Source: a virus
DNA length: 40,263 nt
Strand: one strand, 5' to 3'
IMG/VR virus record: IMGVR_UViG_3300009691_000002
Location: 1-40,263 of that record
In this document: one piece after another, positions 1-8,738 of the stretch
Layout of the letters: every line of letters starts with the position of its first letter
Position numbering within the stretch: the stretch's first letter is position 1
The notes under the pieces: generated by a model
The model's database searches: none
Seen by the model: only the letters and a program-made list of their open reading frames with translations
Told to the model about the DNA's origin: nothing
Program-made: the position numbers and the translations under genes

Positions 1-514
1 AAACTGAACCGAACACGGCCTGGACGAGCCTGTTGAATAGCAGTCCTGTCTCGGGCCCGGTGTACAGAACGGACCCGCCCGACGCGGACACGACCCTGTT
101 GTTCAGGAACGACGCCGACTGCCCCGACTCTGCAAACGAGCCCTGCGAGGCCGCAATCGGGTATCCGTGGGAAAGTCCTGCGGATATCCCGCTCTCGGCC
201 AAAGACCCCTGCGCCGCCGTGACCAACCTTGAGAAAAGGAGGTTCGAGACTTGCCCAGACTCGGACAGCGAACCCTGAGAGGCGACAACTTTACGCCCCT
301 GCAGGAGGTTAAGGGGTTGTCCGGACTCGGCGAACGAAGACTGCGACGCGGCTACGCTCCTGCCGAAGGACAGGTTAGACGCCTGCCCGGCCTCGCTGAA
401 ACTCCCCTGGGCGGCGACTACGGTGAAGTTGTTTGTTTCGCTCTCAAGAAGGTAAAGCCCGAGACCGTCCTCGAGCTGATACCTGTCTACTCCGTTTTCT
501 ATTAGGTAGGCCAT
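1..514 (-). CDS. Repeat-containing virion surface protein, partial (cut by window edge)
   Basis: An open frame runs from ATG at 512-514 to the window edge (171 codons visible, no stop). After about 30 residues (starting MAYLIENGVDRYQLEDG) the protein becomes six imperfect 22-residue repeats with the core ASQGSFAESGQ, followed by two hydrophobic positions, a turn and an Arg. Examples start at VVAAQGS, VAASQSS, VVASQGS, VTAAQGS and IAASQGS, with a diverged sixth copy. Such short beta-type repeats occur in phage tail or fibre proteins; I do not recognise a named family. The upstream gene stops only 2 nt before this ATG (TAACAATG). As the last late gene it is probably a virion surface or receptor-contact protein (inference). 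The C-terminus is missing and may be the partial gene at 40196-40263. Confidence 0.75.
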   Translation of the reverse strand, partial: MAYLIENGVDRYQLEDGLGLYLLESETNNFTVVAAQGSFSEAGQASNLSFGRSVAASQSSFAESGQPLNLLQGRKVVASQGSLSESGQVSNLLFSRLVTAAQGSLAESGISAGLSHGYPIAASQGSFAESGQSASFLNNRVVSASGGSVLYTGPETGLLFNRLVQAVFGSV

Positions 515-516
515 TG

Positions 517-1149
517 TTACGCGGTGCGGACTAGAACCCCGCTGCTTCCCGCAACCACAGTGATTGTTGAGGTAGCAACTTCGGAGCCCGCCCACAGTTC
601 GAGGTCTCCGGTATCGGAAACGACGAGCAAGCTCTCAACCTCCACCAAACAAGGCACGTCTGCTGTGACTACGCCGGTCCAAGGTCCTAAGTCGGGCGAG
701 GTTGTAGTCTCCGTGCGAGTTGCCGCGTACGCCCAAACCTGCCCGGTGGTCGCGTTGACGGCGCTAGCAATCTGGCCTGTCGCCGCGGTGACTCCAGCTG
801 ACGGGAAGCGCGCATGGGCAACGAAACTCGTCACCGTCCCGGTATAGTTTACCCCAAACTTGGGGCTTGTCGTTGTCGCGACGGACTGGACGAACAAGGT
901 CCACCTGACGTGGTAGGTTCCTGCGGCGGGAAGTGTAAAAGACAGTCCCGTAATCTCGGTGCCCGTCGTTGTGCTATTGGTATAGTCGCTCCCCAATCGG
1001 AGAACCGTCGGCATGCCTCTAGTCCGCAAATAAGTCTCGACCTGTGTCAGGGTGACTTTTTTAGAAGTTCCCGCTTCGTTGATCGCAAGTTCGTTCGCGC
1101 CCGCAGCGGAAGAAGCGGCTACAAGAGCGCTTATTTTTGTGTCCGCCAT
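517..1149 (-). CDS. Tail fibre or particle surface protein, beta-rich
   Basis: 210 residues. The N-terminus (MADTKISALVAASSAAGANE, then INEAGTSKKVTLTQVETYL) is the common start of phage fibre and surface proteins, in which a short region attaches to the virion. The remainder (about residues 48-210) is rich in Thr, Ser, Val and Gly with no charged helices, as expected of a beta-sandwich carried on the particle. It sits between a 137-residue structural protein and the repeat protein at the end of the late operon. Attachment or decoration is inferred; receptor specificity cannot be read from sequence. Confidence 0.6.
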   Translation of the reverse strand: MADTKISALVAASSAAGANELAINEAGTSKKVTLTQVETYLRTRGMPTVLRLGSDYTNSTTTGTEITGLSFTLPAAGTYHVRWTLFVQSVATTTSPKFGVNYTGTVTSFVAHARFPSAGVTAATGQIASAVNATTGQVWAYAATRTETTTSPDLGPWTGVVTADVPCLVEVESLLVVSDTGDLELWAGSEVATSTITVVAGSSGVLVRTA

Positions 1150-1158
1150 AGTCGTTTT

Positions 1159-1572
1159 TTAAGCCAGTTGCAAAACCCCGTTAGTCCCGTCGAAATCGAC
1201 GGTGAACGTCTCGCCGTTCGCTAGGGTCACCGCAGACCCGTAGTCCCACCAGCCGACAAGGGGGTCGGCCGGAGCGGTCGGAGTGTCGTTGTAGAGCACG
1301 ACGTATCGGAACGTCGCCACGGCACCGGACGCGGTTAGCACCAGGTCTGCGCAGACGAGCTTGTAGGTTCCTGAAGTCTGCGCTGACGAGCTCGTGGTCA
1401 CGTTCCTCGACGATAGGTTCGTGTAGGAGATCTGCGTTATGTCGGCGAGCACGGCGTTGGTGGCGACCGGCGCGGTGTTTGAAAGCGCCACCACGAGCTG
1501 GTCGGCACCGAGGTTGTGCGCCTTCTCCGCGACGTCCTCCACGAACTGGTTGAACTTGTTGAAAGCTGCCAT
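1159..1572 (-). CDS. Small phage structural protein
   Basis: 137 residues. The opening (MAAFNKFNQFVEDVAEKAHN, then LGADQLVVALSNTAPVATNAVLADIT) is a pattern I recall from uncharacterised structural proteins of many phages, where a short helix is followed by a beta domain. The C-terminal half has alternating hydrophobic and Thr/Ser residues and ends in a strand-like TFTVDFDGTNGVLQLA. The upstream sequence is A-rich (ACAAAAAAAACAAA) with no Shine-Dalgarno. It lies in the late surface-protein cluster. The exact role is unknown. Confidence 0.55.
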   Translation of the reverse strand: MAAFNKFNQFVEDVAEKAHNLGADQLVVALSNTAPVATNAVLADITQISYTNLSSRNVTTSSSAQTSGTYKLVCADLVLTASGAVATFRYVVLYNDTPTAPADPLVGWWDYGSAVTLANGETFTVDFDGTNGVLQLA

Positions 1573-1607
1573 TTTGTTTTTTTTGTTTAGTATCTAACTG
1601 GCGACCT

Positions 1608-1916
1608 TTAAGTGCCGAGAGAGGCGACGTTCATGCTCTGTGTCGTCCCATAAAATACATTCCCGCTCGCAAGGGTGATTTTAGGTTGCACCCCGTACTC
1701 GCCCGGGTCTAGGAAGTCGTTGGTGCTTGTGGTGGTGTAGCTGCACACGCCGCTCGTAGGCGTGTCCAGAGTCGCGCTCTTTGTCGAAGTCGAGCCGTCG
1801 GGGTGGAAAAACTTGAACTCCACCGTGGCGCCAGTAAGGTCCACCGCCGCTCCGGTCTCGTCCGTGACGGTTACTTTCACCTTGAATCCTTTTTCTCCCG
1901 GGTAGATTTTTGACAT
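1608..1916 (-). CDS. Small Ig-like/BppU-N-like structural protein
   Basis: 102 residues from ATG at 1914-1916. Translation could also begin 18 nt upstream at 1934, but the inner ATG gives the spacing typical of this genome (TAA-AC-ATG after the M23 gene), so I chose it. The pattern KVKVTVTDETGAAVDLTGA followed by VEFKFFHPDG and a C-terminal PGEYGVQPKITLASG resembles the small beta-sandwich found at the N-terminus of baseplate upper proteins (BppU family) and similar carriers. Standing alone it would be a small tail or decoration component. The function is inferred from fold likeness only. Confidence 0.5.
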   Translation of the reverse strand: MSKIYPGEKGFKVKVTVTDETGAAVDLTGATVEFKFFHPDGSTSTKSATLDTPTSGVCSYTTTSTNDFLDPGEYGVQPKITLASGNVFYGTTQSMNVASLGT

Positions 1917-1918
1917 GT

Positions 1919-2701
1919 TTAGAAGTTGAACCACTCCTTGAACTGCTCGACCAGACGTCCCTTTTGGAGTCCTGGGTACACTATCCAGCCCTCGACGTCT
2001 TTCTTCAAGATCGGCTGCGGGTTACCAGACAGTCCGTTTAGGACAAGTGCCTGGAGCTCCTCTCCGTCGGATATCTCCACCGCCAGCTTCAGAGCGTCGT
2101 GAAGGAGGTACTGGTTGTTGTTTTCGTCTATGCAATATCGCATGCGTTTTGTCCCTTGCAGGAGCGGAAGCCAGTCTATGTAGCCCGACTTGGTGCTCCC
2201 TGGGGGCTTTAATGGTAGTCCTGTTTGCTTGCTGAACGGCAGGTCGCCCAAGTGGAGGTGGGTTCCGCCTTTTTTCGGGTCTGGGTTCGCCCCGTTCCAA
2301 AGGTTCACGCCTCCCGACACAACGAACCCGGAGTTGCCCATGAAACCGCATACCGTCCCTTTGGGATAGTGCTTGCCAACTTCCAGCGGCCTATCCGCGG
2401 TCATATGCCCGTACACGAAGTTGTGGATCACTCCCTCGTCCTCGTCGGCCTGTATGGAGAACTGGTAGCCGTTTATCTCGCTCAGCTTGTAGTCGACGAC
2501 CCCGCTGGCGACCATGTAAAGCGGGCAACCGTAGGAACTTCCATGCTGCTGAATCCAGAGCCGGCTCACGGCGTCGACTCCCGGGTGTCCTACCTCGCCA
2601 TAGTAGAAAGCCGGGTTTTCCCCCACGTACTGGAGGACTGAGCCGCCGTTCTGCCAGCGCTCTGGGGAGAAGCCCTCGAACGGTTTTTCAAGTATAAGCA
2701 T
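1919..2701 (-). CDS. M23-family peptidoglycan endopeptidase (virion lysin or endolysin)
   Basis: 260 residues. The M23/LytM active-site pattern is complete: HPGVD (H39, D43), YGHM (H99) and THLHL (H148, H150). By family knowledge H39, D43 and H150 bind zinc, and H99 and H148 act in catalysis, cutting peptide cross-bridges of peptidoglycan. The catalytic domain covers about residues 35-155. The C-terminal 100 residues contain DENNNQYLLHDALKLAVEIS and could bind the cell wall or particle. There is no signal peptide, so export needs a holin or injection with the virion. Its place directly after two internal-virion-like proteins favours a particle-borne lysin that opens the wall on entry, but it is also the only lysin candidate for lysis. 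Confidence 0.85.
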   Translation of the reverse strand: MLILEKPFEGFSPERWQNGGSVLQYVGENPAFYYGEVGHPGVDAVSRLWIQQHGSSYGCPLYMVASGVVDYKLSEINGYQFSIQADEDEGVIHNFVYGHMTADRPLEVGKHYPKGTVCGFMGNSGFVVSGGVNLWNGANPDPKKGGTHLHLGDLPFSKQTGLPLKPPGSTKSGYIDWLPLLQGTKRMRYCIDENNNQYLLHDALKLAVEISDGEELQALVLNGLSGNPQPILKKDVEGWIVYPGLQKGRLVEQFKEWFNF

Positions 2702-2710
2702 GAGTGTTGT

Positions 2711-4408
2711 TTACCTTCTTACGCCCCTGCTCAAGAGAGCGCGCAACGCCTTTATCTTGTTCTCCTGGTTCACGCCCCTAGTGACGTCGAGCACGTACTT
2801 TCCGGCCTTCACAGCACCTCTTACGATTCCGCTCTTTGCAACATCCGCAGCCGCCCCAGCGAACCGCTCCCCTTGGCCGAGGAAGCTGGTCGGCGCCTCG
2901 GACCCTAGCATCTTCTCGAGGATGTCCGCAAACTGCGTCTGCGTCACCACGTCCTCGTCTATGGGTATTCCGTACTTTTGGGCTACCTTCTGCATGCCAT
3001 CTATCAGTTTGAGTATCTCGGCGCGACCCTGGGAGTTGCTCATTACGCGGCGTAGGGAGACTCCGGCCCGAGCTCCCGCGAACTCATCGCCGACCCTGAA
3101 CCTCCTGCCGAGAAGCGCGCCGACGTCGTTCAGTTGCCTTATGGTGTCGGCGAATACCGTGTTGACCTGGTTGTACTGCTTGAAACTCTTGTCGAGCACG
3201 TCGTCTATGTCGTGCCTGAACGTCTTCAGAATCCTCTCGGCCTTCCCCGACAGCCCGCTGCCCTCCGCCCCGTACTCCACGACGTTGTCTATGAACGACT
3301 TTGTCCGGTGCACCTGCAATGCGTCCCCGCTCCTCGCTATTTTCATTGCGCGCTTCCACAAGTTCGTCAGCGATCCCTGGACACCCTTGAGGCCCTCGAA
3401 GTCGGACCCGGAGAAGCTGAGCTTCTTTCCGCTCACTATCCTCACGCCGGACCTGTCGAACTCCTCAGCAAGTTTAGAGACTGCGCCGGACGCATCCACC
3501 TTGTTCCCGGCGAGCCTCCTGGCCACCAGATCGAGCTTCTTTCCCGCCTCGCGGTTCAGGTTCTGTATGGGCTTGGCCACCTTCTCAATGAACGTGTCTC
3601 CAGCGACGTCCGTCGCGCGCTCCACCACCCTCTTATTGGTGAGCTGGCTCTGGCGTATGTCGAGCATCCTGTTCATCTTTGTCAGGTCGGCCTGCTTCGC
3701 CGTCTTTATGAGGGCGACGTCCGCCTCGGGTATGCCCTGGCGCACGGCCTCGCTCGCCGCCTCGTCCGTTATCACACGTCCCCCCCTCGAGAGCGCCTTA
3801 GTCGCAACCCTCGAGTCCGCCGCGCCGGATTTTACGAGCGCCTTCTGCTCCGCTTGCCTTGCCGCCCTGGACGCGAGCCCGCCTCTTACCGCCCTTGCCC
3901 CGGCACCAATGACCGGGATCGCGGCCCCTGCGAGCCCGCCGAGAGCGGCGCCTCCTACGGCTCCCTCTGCTATCTCCGCGGAACCCTTGCCTTCTCCTAC
4001 CGCTCGCCCGGCGCCGGCAAGGCCACCAGACGCAGCCCCTCCTGCCCCGTATGTCAGAACCCTTTTTGCAAGTCCTCCGGCGGCTTTTCTTACGACGGCC
4101 TTTCCAGCGAGTCCAGCCCCCTTGACCGCGAGCGAGGCGGCCTTTGCTCCAGCTCCCACTGGGATTGCGTAAGACGCCACCTCCAGAGCGGATCCGATGA
4201 CGTCCCTCGCGCTCACGTCCTGTCCAGGGTCGAACGCCTTCTCAACCGTCCTGGTTAAGGACGGCGCAAGGAACCCGGCGACCTTGGCCAGACCGCCGCG
4301 CTTTTTCTGTTGCGGGACGTCCTCGCCGAACCCCTCGAATTGAAAGCCGCCGGCCTTCTTAGGCCCTTCCTTTGCCGGCGTACCGAATGTTTGAAAGTTG
4401 AATGCCAT
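2711..4408 (-). CDS. Probable internal virion (ejection) protein
   Basis: 565 residues. Residues about 65-185 are an unusually long Ala/Gly-rich hydrophobic stretch (SYAIPVGAGAKAASLAVKGA and similar, with repeated GGAALGGLAGA), followed by a long helical, charged C-terminal half. This composition is typical of ejection or pore-forming proteins that short-tailed phages keep inside the capsid and pass into the host envelope. It lies beside a 477-residue coiled-coil protein and just before the M23 peptidase, an arrangement that suggests an ejectosome-like entry apparatus. Upstream spacing is TAA-AA-ATG measured from its own stop to the next neighbour. No enzymatic motif is visible. A tape-measure role is the main alternative. 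Confidence 0.55.
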   Translation of the reverse strand: MAFNFQTFGTPAKEGPKKAGGFQFEGFGEDVPQQKKRGGLAKVAGFLAPSLTRTVEKAFDPGQDVSARDVIGSALEVASYAIPVGAGAKAASLAVKGAGLAGKAVVRKAAGGLAKRVLTYGAGGAASGGLAGAGRAVGEGKGSAEIAEGAVGGAALGGLAGAAIPVIGAGARAVRGGLASRAARQAEQKALVKSGAADSRVATKALSRGGRVITDEAASEAVRQGIPEADVALIKTAKQADLTKMNRMLDIRQSQLTNKRVVERATDVAGDTFIEKVAKPIQNLNREAGKKLDLVARRLAGNKVDASGAVSKLAEEFDRSGVRIVSGKKLSFSGSDFEGLKGVQGSLTNLWKRAMKIARSGDALQVHRTKSFIDNVVEYGAEGSGLSGKAERILKTFRHDIDDVLDKSFKQYNQVNTVFADTIRQLNDVGALLGRRFRVGDEFAGARAGVSLRRVMSNSQGRAEILKLIDGMQKVAQKYGIPIDEDVVTQTQFADILEKMLGSEAPTSFLGQGERFAGAAADVAKSGIVRGAVKAGKYVLDVTRGVNQENKIKALRALLSRGVRR

Positions 4409-4410
4409 TT

Positions 4411-5844
4411 TTACTGGTACTCTATTATGAACCCTTTGGATGCCGCGTCGAATATGTCCTCCCTGCCGAGGTTTCCGATCTTCGACTGTCCTGACCCATG
4501 GTCCGTGACCTTGACGGAAACCTGCTGTCCCGCGTTTGCGTTTATGACCCCGCGTATCTTCTTGAGCTCCTGCTCGAAGTACCCCTCGGAAAGTTTCCCG
4601 CTGAAGTACCCGCTGCCGAGCGCGTTCGTCGAGTCGGCGAGAACCTTAGCCTCGTAGTCGGACACTTGGCCCTGGCCTTTGATCAGTTTTCTGGCGTTCA
4701 CCGACAGGTTCGATATGAGCTGTTTCAGCTTGTCCGCGCTTCCGGTAAACCTTCCCGTCCTGACGAGCCCGGCGAGCTCCGAAGACTTCGGTATGAGCTC
4801 GTTGACGAGCTGCAAAGCGGCACCAGTCTCCGGGGTGATTCCTTGTGACCCAGCCTTCTCATCCGCCTTGATCTTCGCCTCGAGCTCACTCACCGCCACC
4901 TGCCTCTGCTTTATGGCATAGTCAAGCCCGAACTGCCGCTTGTCCTCCTCGAACTTTCGGTCGGCCTGCCTTATGGCCTCCTGGTTCTGCCTCTGCGTCT
5001 CCTCGAACGCCCTCTGAGTCTGTGCCCGTCCGGCAGCAGCCCCCGACTGCTCTATGCCGAAACGCCTCCTGCTCTCCGCCTCCGTCCGATAGTCCTTCGC
5101 CTCGCCCCTCACGGCCTCAACGGACCTGTCTGCACGCTCTAGCGCGAACTTCGACGCCTCCGCGGAGGACGTCCTCGCCGCTTGCATGCGGGCGAGCTTT
5201 CTCTCGAGCGGCTCCGCTAGGTTAAGCGCCCTGCGCTCCACCGATGCAAGCTGTCCGGTCACGAACTGCAGGGGTATCGTCTTGTCCTCTATGTCGGCGA
5301 ACGACTTCCTTGTCGCCTCGATCAGCTTGTCCAGGTCCGCCTGGGTCGAAAGCTCCTCAGGGCTTATCTGCAGACTCCTCTGATACGCGCTTTCTGCCAA
5401 AGCGACCGCCCTTTGAGCTTCGGGCGATACTTGTGGCGGAACCGGGCCTAATGCCTCACCCTGGTCAGATTCTGGCGCCACAGGCGGTTCCTGGCGCTCG
5501 AGGAACGGATTCGGCTGCCTGAATTGGCCGTTTTGCGATACTCTCTGGTCTACATGTGGCAAAACTGGCTGGTTAATTGGTGGGGCGCCAACTGGCCGCC
5601 TTCTTACGTCCGGCGAAACGAAACCCCTGCCTGCGTTGGAGACTGCCGAACCAGCTGGGGCCGACGATGGCAACGGGCCTATCGGCGATGGATACTGTGA
5701 GGAGGATGGCACGGTGGGCGCCTGAGCGCCTTGTGGTGCATTCGGAAGGATCCGGGAAAAGTCCCTGCGTATCTGTCCTGGCAGGGCACGGAACGCTCCG
5801 CCGAGTATCCTGAACGGTCTTGAAATGTCGAATGAGTATGCCAT
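4411..5844 (-). CDS. Probable internal virion or coiled-coil structural protein
   Basis: 477 residues in three parts. The N-terminal ~130 residues are Pro/Gln/Ser-rich and disordered-looking (VPSSSQYPSPIGPLPSSAPA). Residues about 140-340 are strongly helical and charged, with heptad-like runs such as QRAFEETQRQNQEAIRQADR, and a compact C-terminal region follows. I recognise no enzyme. With the neighbouring 565-residue Ala/Gly-rich protein and the M23 peptidase it probably forms the set of proteins delivered with DNA, comparable in position to internal core proteins of podoviruses. Its stop is 2 nt before the next ATG, so the two are probably translated as a coupled pair. Confidence 0.5.
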   Translation of the reverse strand: MAYSFDISRPFRILGGAFRALPGQIRRDFSRILPNAPQGAQAPTVPSSSQYPSPIGPLPSSAPAGSAVSNAGRGFVSPDVRRRPVGAPPINQPVLPHVDQRVSQNGQFRQPNPFLERQEPPVAPESDQGEALGPVPPQVSPEAQRAVALAESAYQRSLQISPEELSTQADLDKLIEATRKSFADIEDKTIPLQFVTGQLASVERRALNLAEPLERKLARMQAARTSSAEASKFALERADRSVEAVRGEAKDYRTEAESRRRFGIEQSGAAAGRAQTQRAFEETQRQNQEAIRQADRKFEEDKRQFGLDYAIKQRQVAVSELEAKIKADEKAGSQGITPETGAALQLVNELIPKSSELAGLVRTGRFTGSADKLKQLISNLSVNARKLIKGQGQVSDYEAKVLADSTNALGSGYFSGKLSEGYFEQELKKIRGVINANAGQQVSVKVTDHGSGQSKIGNLGREDIFDAASKGFIIEYQ

Positions 5845-5848
5845 GTAT

Positions 5849-6988
5849 TTAGATTGTGACTGTTAAGTTCGGGTTTATCATGGTCGACCCTCCCTCCCCG
5901 TCGTCGAGAACCATTGAAGTGTCGTTTACCCCGTACGCGCTGAACAGGTCGTTCTGCCCCTGCAAGAGAAGTTCCTTGAACCCTGACGCGCGGTCGGCGT
6001 CCCTCTCCTTGAGCCAGTACCTCCATGCGGCGTATATCCACGGGAGGTCGTGGTACGCCTCCGGCAGCAAAGGCATCTGCCCAATCGTGTAGGACGCGGC
6101 ACCGCCTGTCGCAAGGGTCCTGCCTCCATAAGGCCTCCCTATCGTGAGAGTGGTCGCGGCGGTCACCGATGTTATCTCGTACCACTGGCCGTCACCGGAT
6201 GAGACGGCTGTATTCGAGTGCGTAACCCGTATCCACCTTCCGGCCATCGGTGTCGTCCATGCCGGGCTTCCCGCTCCGGTGACTGCGATGCTGCCGTTCG
6301 TGATGACGTCGATGTTGCCCGTCGTGTAGTCGGCGACGTTGAGGTCCGGAGCACGGACCTTGCCGTGCACGTGTATGATGTTGCCGTCGCTGCTCTGGCG
6401 CGGCCACAACGCTATCTTTCCTTCGTCGACGAACCAGTACTGCGCGGCGTCGCTCGTCTGCACCGAGGAGTTCAGCTGGTCCCAGAACCGCCGCGACGGC
6501 GCGGGCTTTGGGTCGTACCTTGTCGTCCCAACCATGACGTACACACTCTCCACCTGGTCTATGTCGTAGGGGAGCGGTTGGAAGCTCGAGACGTTGCTCA
6601 CGCTAACCGTGTGCGTCCCAGTTCCCGTGTCGGTGATGTCTATGGCACTTCCGGCTATCGCGTTCGCGAGGGAGGTTGCAAGCCGAAAGGTCGTTGCACT
6701 CTCATAAATCATGAAATACGTCGTGCTCGCGGCCAGTCCCGCGGGAAGCGTGGTAGTCGAGGAGACCGTGACCTGGGTTCCGGTGTCGGTCAGGATTCTG
6801 TCCCCGGTTGCCGTGCAGACATTGGTCGCCGCTACGGCTGTGAAAGTGGAGCTCGGCGCCACGGATGTGACGCTCCTGTCCCTGTGGAGAAACGGCCAGT
6901 CCGCCTTGGTGAGGAGGCGCCGGTAGTAGTCGTTCGCCCACTCGTCCCCCTGGGTGAGGTTGGCGGTGGCGGTATTTTTTGTGTCCAC
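5849..6988 (-). CDS. Head-tail adaptor / tail-tube-like protein
   Basis: At least 379 residues from GTG at 6988. The pattern is that of phage adaptor or tail tubular A-like proteins: TANLTQGDEWANDYYRRLL and WPFL near the N-terminus, LPYDIDQVESVYV, a RRFWDQLNS motif, YWFVDEGKIALWP, and a C-terminal LPEAYHDLPWIYAAWRYWL. A beta domain (about residues 55-130) is inserted after the N-terminal helices. The frame stays open upstream to 7069, and the added residues (KSYTVGRNTYG) look coding, so the true start may be ATT at 7024. The gene is the first after promoter 7150 and precedes the internal virion proteins, consistent with the neck of a short-tailed particle. Confidence 0.6.
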   Translation of the reverse strand: MDTKNTATANLTQGDEWANDYYRRLLTKADWPFLHRDRSVTSVAPSSTFTAVAATNVCTATGDRILTDTGTQVTVSSTTTLPAGLAASTTYFMIYESATTFRLATSLANAIAGSAIDITDTGTGTHTVSVSNVSSFQPLPYDIDQVESVYVMVGTTRYDPKPAPSRRFWDQLNSSVQTSDAAQYWFVDEGKIALWPRQSSDGNIIHVHGKVRAPDLNVADYTTGNIDVITNGSIAVTGAGSPAWTTPMAGRWIRVTHSNTAVSSGDGQWYEITSVTAATTLTIGRPYGGRTLATGGAASYTIGQMPLLPEAYHDLPWIYAAWRYWLKERDADRASGFKELLLQGQNDLFSAYGVNDTSMVLDDGEGGSTMINPNLTVTI

Positions 6989-7149
6989 GCCGTAGGTGTT
7001 ACGGCCGACTGTATACGACTTAATGGATGAACCCTGATACTGACACCAGCTCCCTGAATGTGGGGGCTAGCCGTTTCTCTTCCGCCCTTTTTCTAGGATG
7101 ATGGGCGAGGCACAGATTTTGTGCCCTTTTGTGAAAGCCATATGCCTTT
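6989..7149 (-). other. Leader region between promoter 7150 and adaptor gene
   Basis: This 161-nt stretch holds the transcript leader after promoter 7150. The part next to the gene (6989-7069) is an in-frame extension of the adaptor protein without a canonical start codon. I see no strong hairpin with a U-tract and no additional gene. Confidence 0.4.
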
Positions 7150-7158
7150 ATTATACCA
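7150..7158 (-). promoter_or_regulatory. Extended -10 promoter for the tail and entry genes
   Basis: The minus strand reads TGGTATAAT, a perfect extended -10 (TGnTATAAT), 4 nt after the stop of the 524-residue gene. No good -35 is present, which is normal for extended -10 promoters. Transcription would start near 7143 and give a leader of roughly 120-155 nt before the adaptor gene. The same element occurs at 20158 and 25390. Confidence 0.7.
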
Positions 7159-7161
7159 TTT

Positions 7162-8736
7162 TTACGAGGGAAGTGGGATGTTTTTGAAAAAGATGTTCAC
7201 CTCTGAGACTATGGGAGCCGCGGTCGCCGCCACCCCGGTCCCCCAGTCGAGCGCGATACCTATGGAGGAGAAGTTCGGCAGGTCGGCGCTCGAAGTGTTC
7301 ACGTTCGTCTCATGCAGGAGCCGCTTTGAGGTCGCGGACTCGGCGGTGGTCTGCACGGTCACGTCGGACACGTCCACAAGTATGTTCGTCGTCGTCTGAC
7401 CCCTGTCCGTTCGCAGCGTCATGGCGAGAACCCTGCCGCCGGTGGCGATGTCGGAGAACTTCACCTGCACGTAGTCGACCTCCCCGTAGTGGTTGAGAGG
7501 AAAGTTCGGCTCGGCCATGAGTGATGTGAAAAACGAGTTCTCGTTGTAGTTTGAGGACAGCGTCTGCATGCCGCCGGACGTGGTCGTGCCGGTCGAGGCG
7601 TAGAGCTTCGCACCCGCGAAGTTCTTGAGCATGCCGAACCCTGTCGTGCCGAGCCCCGAAGTCCTGTGTATCATCGCGTCCGGGAGCTCCGGGATTATGG
7701 ACCCGAACGAGTATATCTTCCCGCTCGAGTTCCAGTGGAGCATGTTGTCCACGATCTCCACTCCCCCGTGGCCCGGAGGGTTGTCGCTCGTAGGAACGAA
7801 CTTCGGCGGTATCGCGAACCTAGTGCCGTCGAACATCCGCATGGCCATGAGGTTCCCCTGGGCATCCTTCGCCCTGCCATAGGTGAAGCACCCGATGTCC
7901 CCGCGCCAGTTGAACCCCCCGTTCACGTAGTTGTCCTCGAGGTCGTACTCGAAGTTGTAGGTCGACGCCTGGTAGTCCCAGAGGAACGCCCTCGCGTCTC
8001 CCCTGTAGTAGTTCGAGCTCGAGAGCCCTTCGGACTTGTAGGCGTAAAGAACCAGGTAGTCTGGTAGCCGCGAGAAGGAAGTTATGACGAACCCAGGCGG
8101 AAGGTCAAGGTCTGATATTCCGCCAGTTGACGAGTCCCCGTCGATGAATCCTATGTCCTCGCCGTCACCTATGTAGAGCCGTCCGTTCGTCCCTATGATC
8201 ATCGGGTGCGGCACGTTCTGGTCGGCGGAGTTCAGCGAAAGCGTGCCGGACCAGAAGTTGTCTACAAACGTCGAAGCCAGATCGTACCGCATGACCTCGA
8301 GGTCTGTCCCGTCGTAGTACGACGCGAATAGGTACTTGGTCCCCCCGTAGCGGTATATCACGCAGTCCTCCATGGTCGCCCCGACTATCGAGTGTGGCCA
8401 GTCGCCTGCGTTCGAGTACGTGTCGTTCGACAAGTCCAGGCGGTTCGTCCTCGTACCGCCCACCGTGTAGGCGTACGGCGTGGCTCCGTTGTTGACCACC
8501 CCGTTGTTCTGCAACGCGGTCGTCACGCTGACGTTCGTCACGTCCACCGGGCTGAAGCCGGGGGCGGCGAAACCGAGGGAACGGAACGGGTCGAACTCGC
8601 GCATGAACATCGCCCCGGTTCCTATGACCTTGTTGGAGTTGTTCGACGCCTGCGGGGCGAAACCCGATAGCCAGTCCTCGTGGCCGAACGAGACCACTCC
8701 CCCGCTCCCGTCCTGGTTGTAGGTTATCCTTGGCAT
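7162..8736 (-). CDS. Beta-propeller-like tail (nozzle-type) structural protein
   Basis: 524 residues, beta-rich, with aromatic and Gly/Asp turns throughout (YLFASYYDGTDLEVMRYD, GRLYIGDGEDIGFIDGD, FTYGRAKDAQGNLMAMRMFDG). The repeated pattern of short strands ending in D/G turns resembles WD-like or propeller blades, as in nozzle or stabilisation proteins of short-tailed phages. The N-terminus has DPFRSLGFAAPGFSPVD, a form often seen in such tail proteins. The C-terminal about 120 residues form another beta domain. It lies next to the adaptor gene, as nozzle genes often do. No catalytic motif is seen. A host-recognition function is possible. Confidence 0.5.
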   Translation of the reverse strand: MPRITYNQDGSGGVVSFGHEDWLSGFAPQASNNSNKVIGTGAMFMREFDPFRSLGFAAPGFSPVDVTNVSVTTALQNNGVVNNGATPYAYTVGGTRTNRLDLSNDTYSNAGDWPHSIVGATMEDCVIYRYGGTKYLFASYYDGTDLEVMRYDLASTFVDNFWSGTLSLNSADQNVPHPMIIGTNGRLYIGDGEDIGFIDGDSSTGGISDLDLPPGFVITSFSRLPDYLVLYAYKSEGLSSSNYYRGDARAFLWDYQASTYNFEYDLEDNYVNGGFNWRGDIGCFTYGRAKDAQGNLMAMRMFDGTRFAIPPKFVPTSDNPPGHGGVEIVDNMLHWNSSGKIYSFGSIIPELPDAMIHRTSGLGTTGFGMLKNFAGAKLYASTGTTTSGGMQTLSSNYNENSFFTSLMAEPNFPLNHYGEVDYVQVKFSDIATGGRVLAMTLRTDRGQTTTNILVDVSDVTVQTTAESATSKRLLHETNVNTSSADLPNFSSIGIALDWGTGVAATAAPIVSEVNIFFKNIPLPS

Positions 8737-8738
8737 GT

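Noticed and set aside
2700-4258. Long open frames on the plus strand opposite the 565-residue virion protein
   Set aside because: They are antisense shadows of a GC-rich gene, with Pro/Arg/Ser-biased composition and no recognisable motif.
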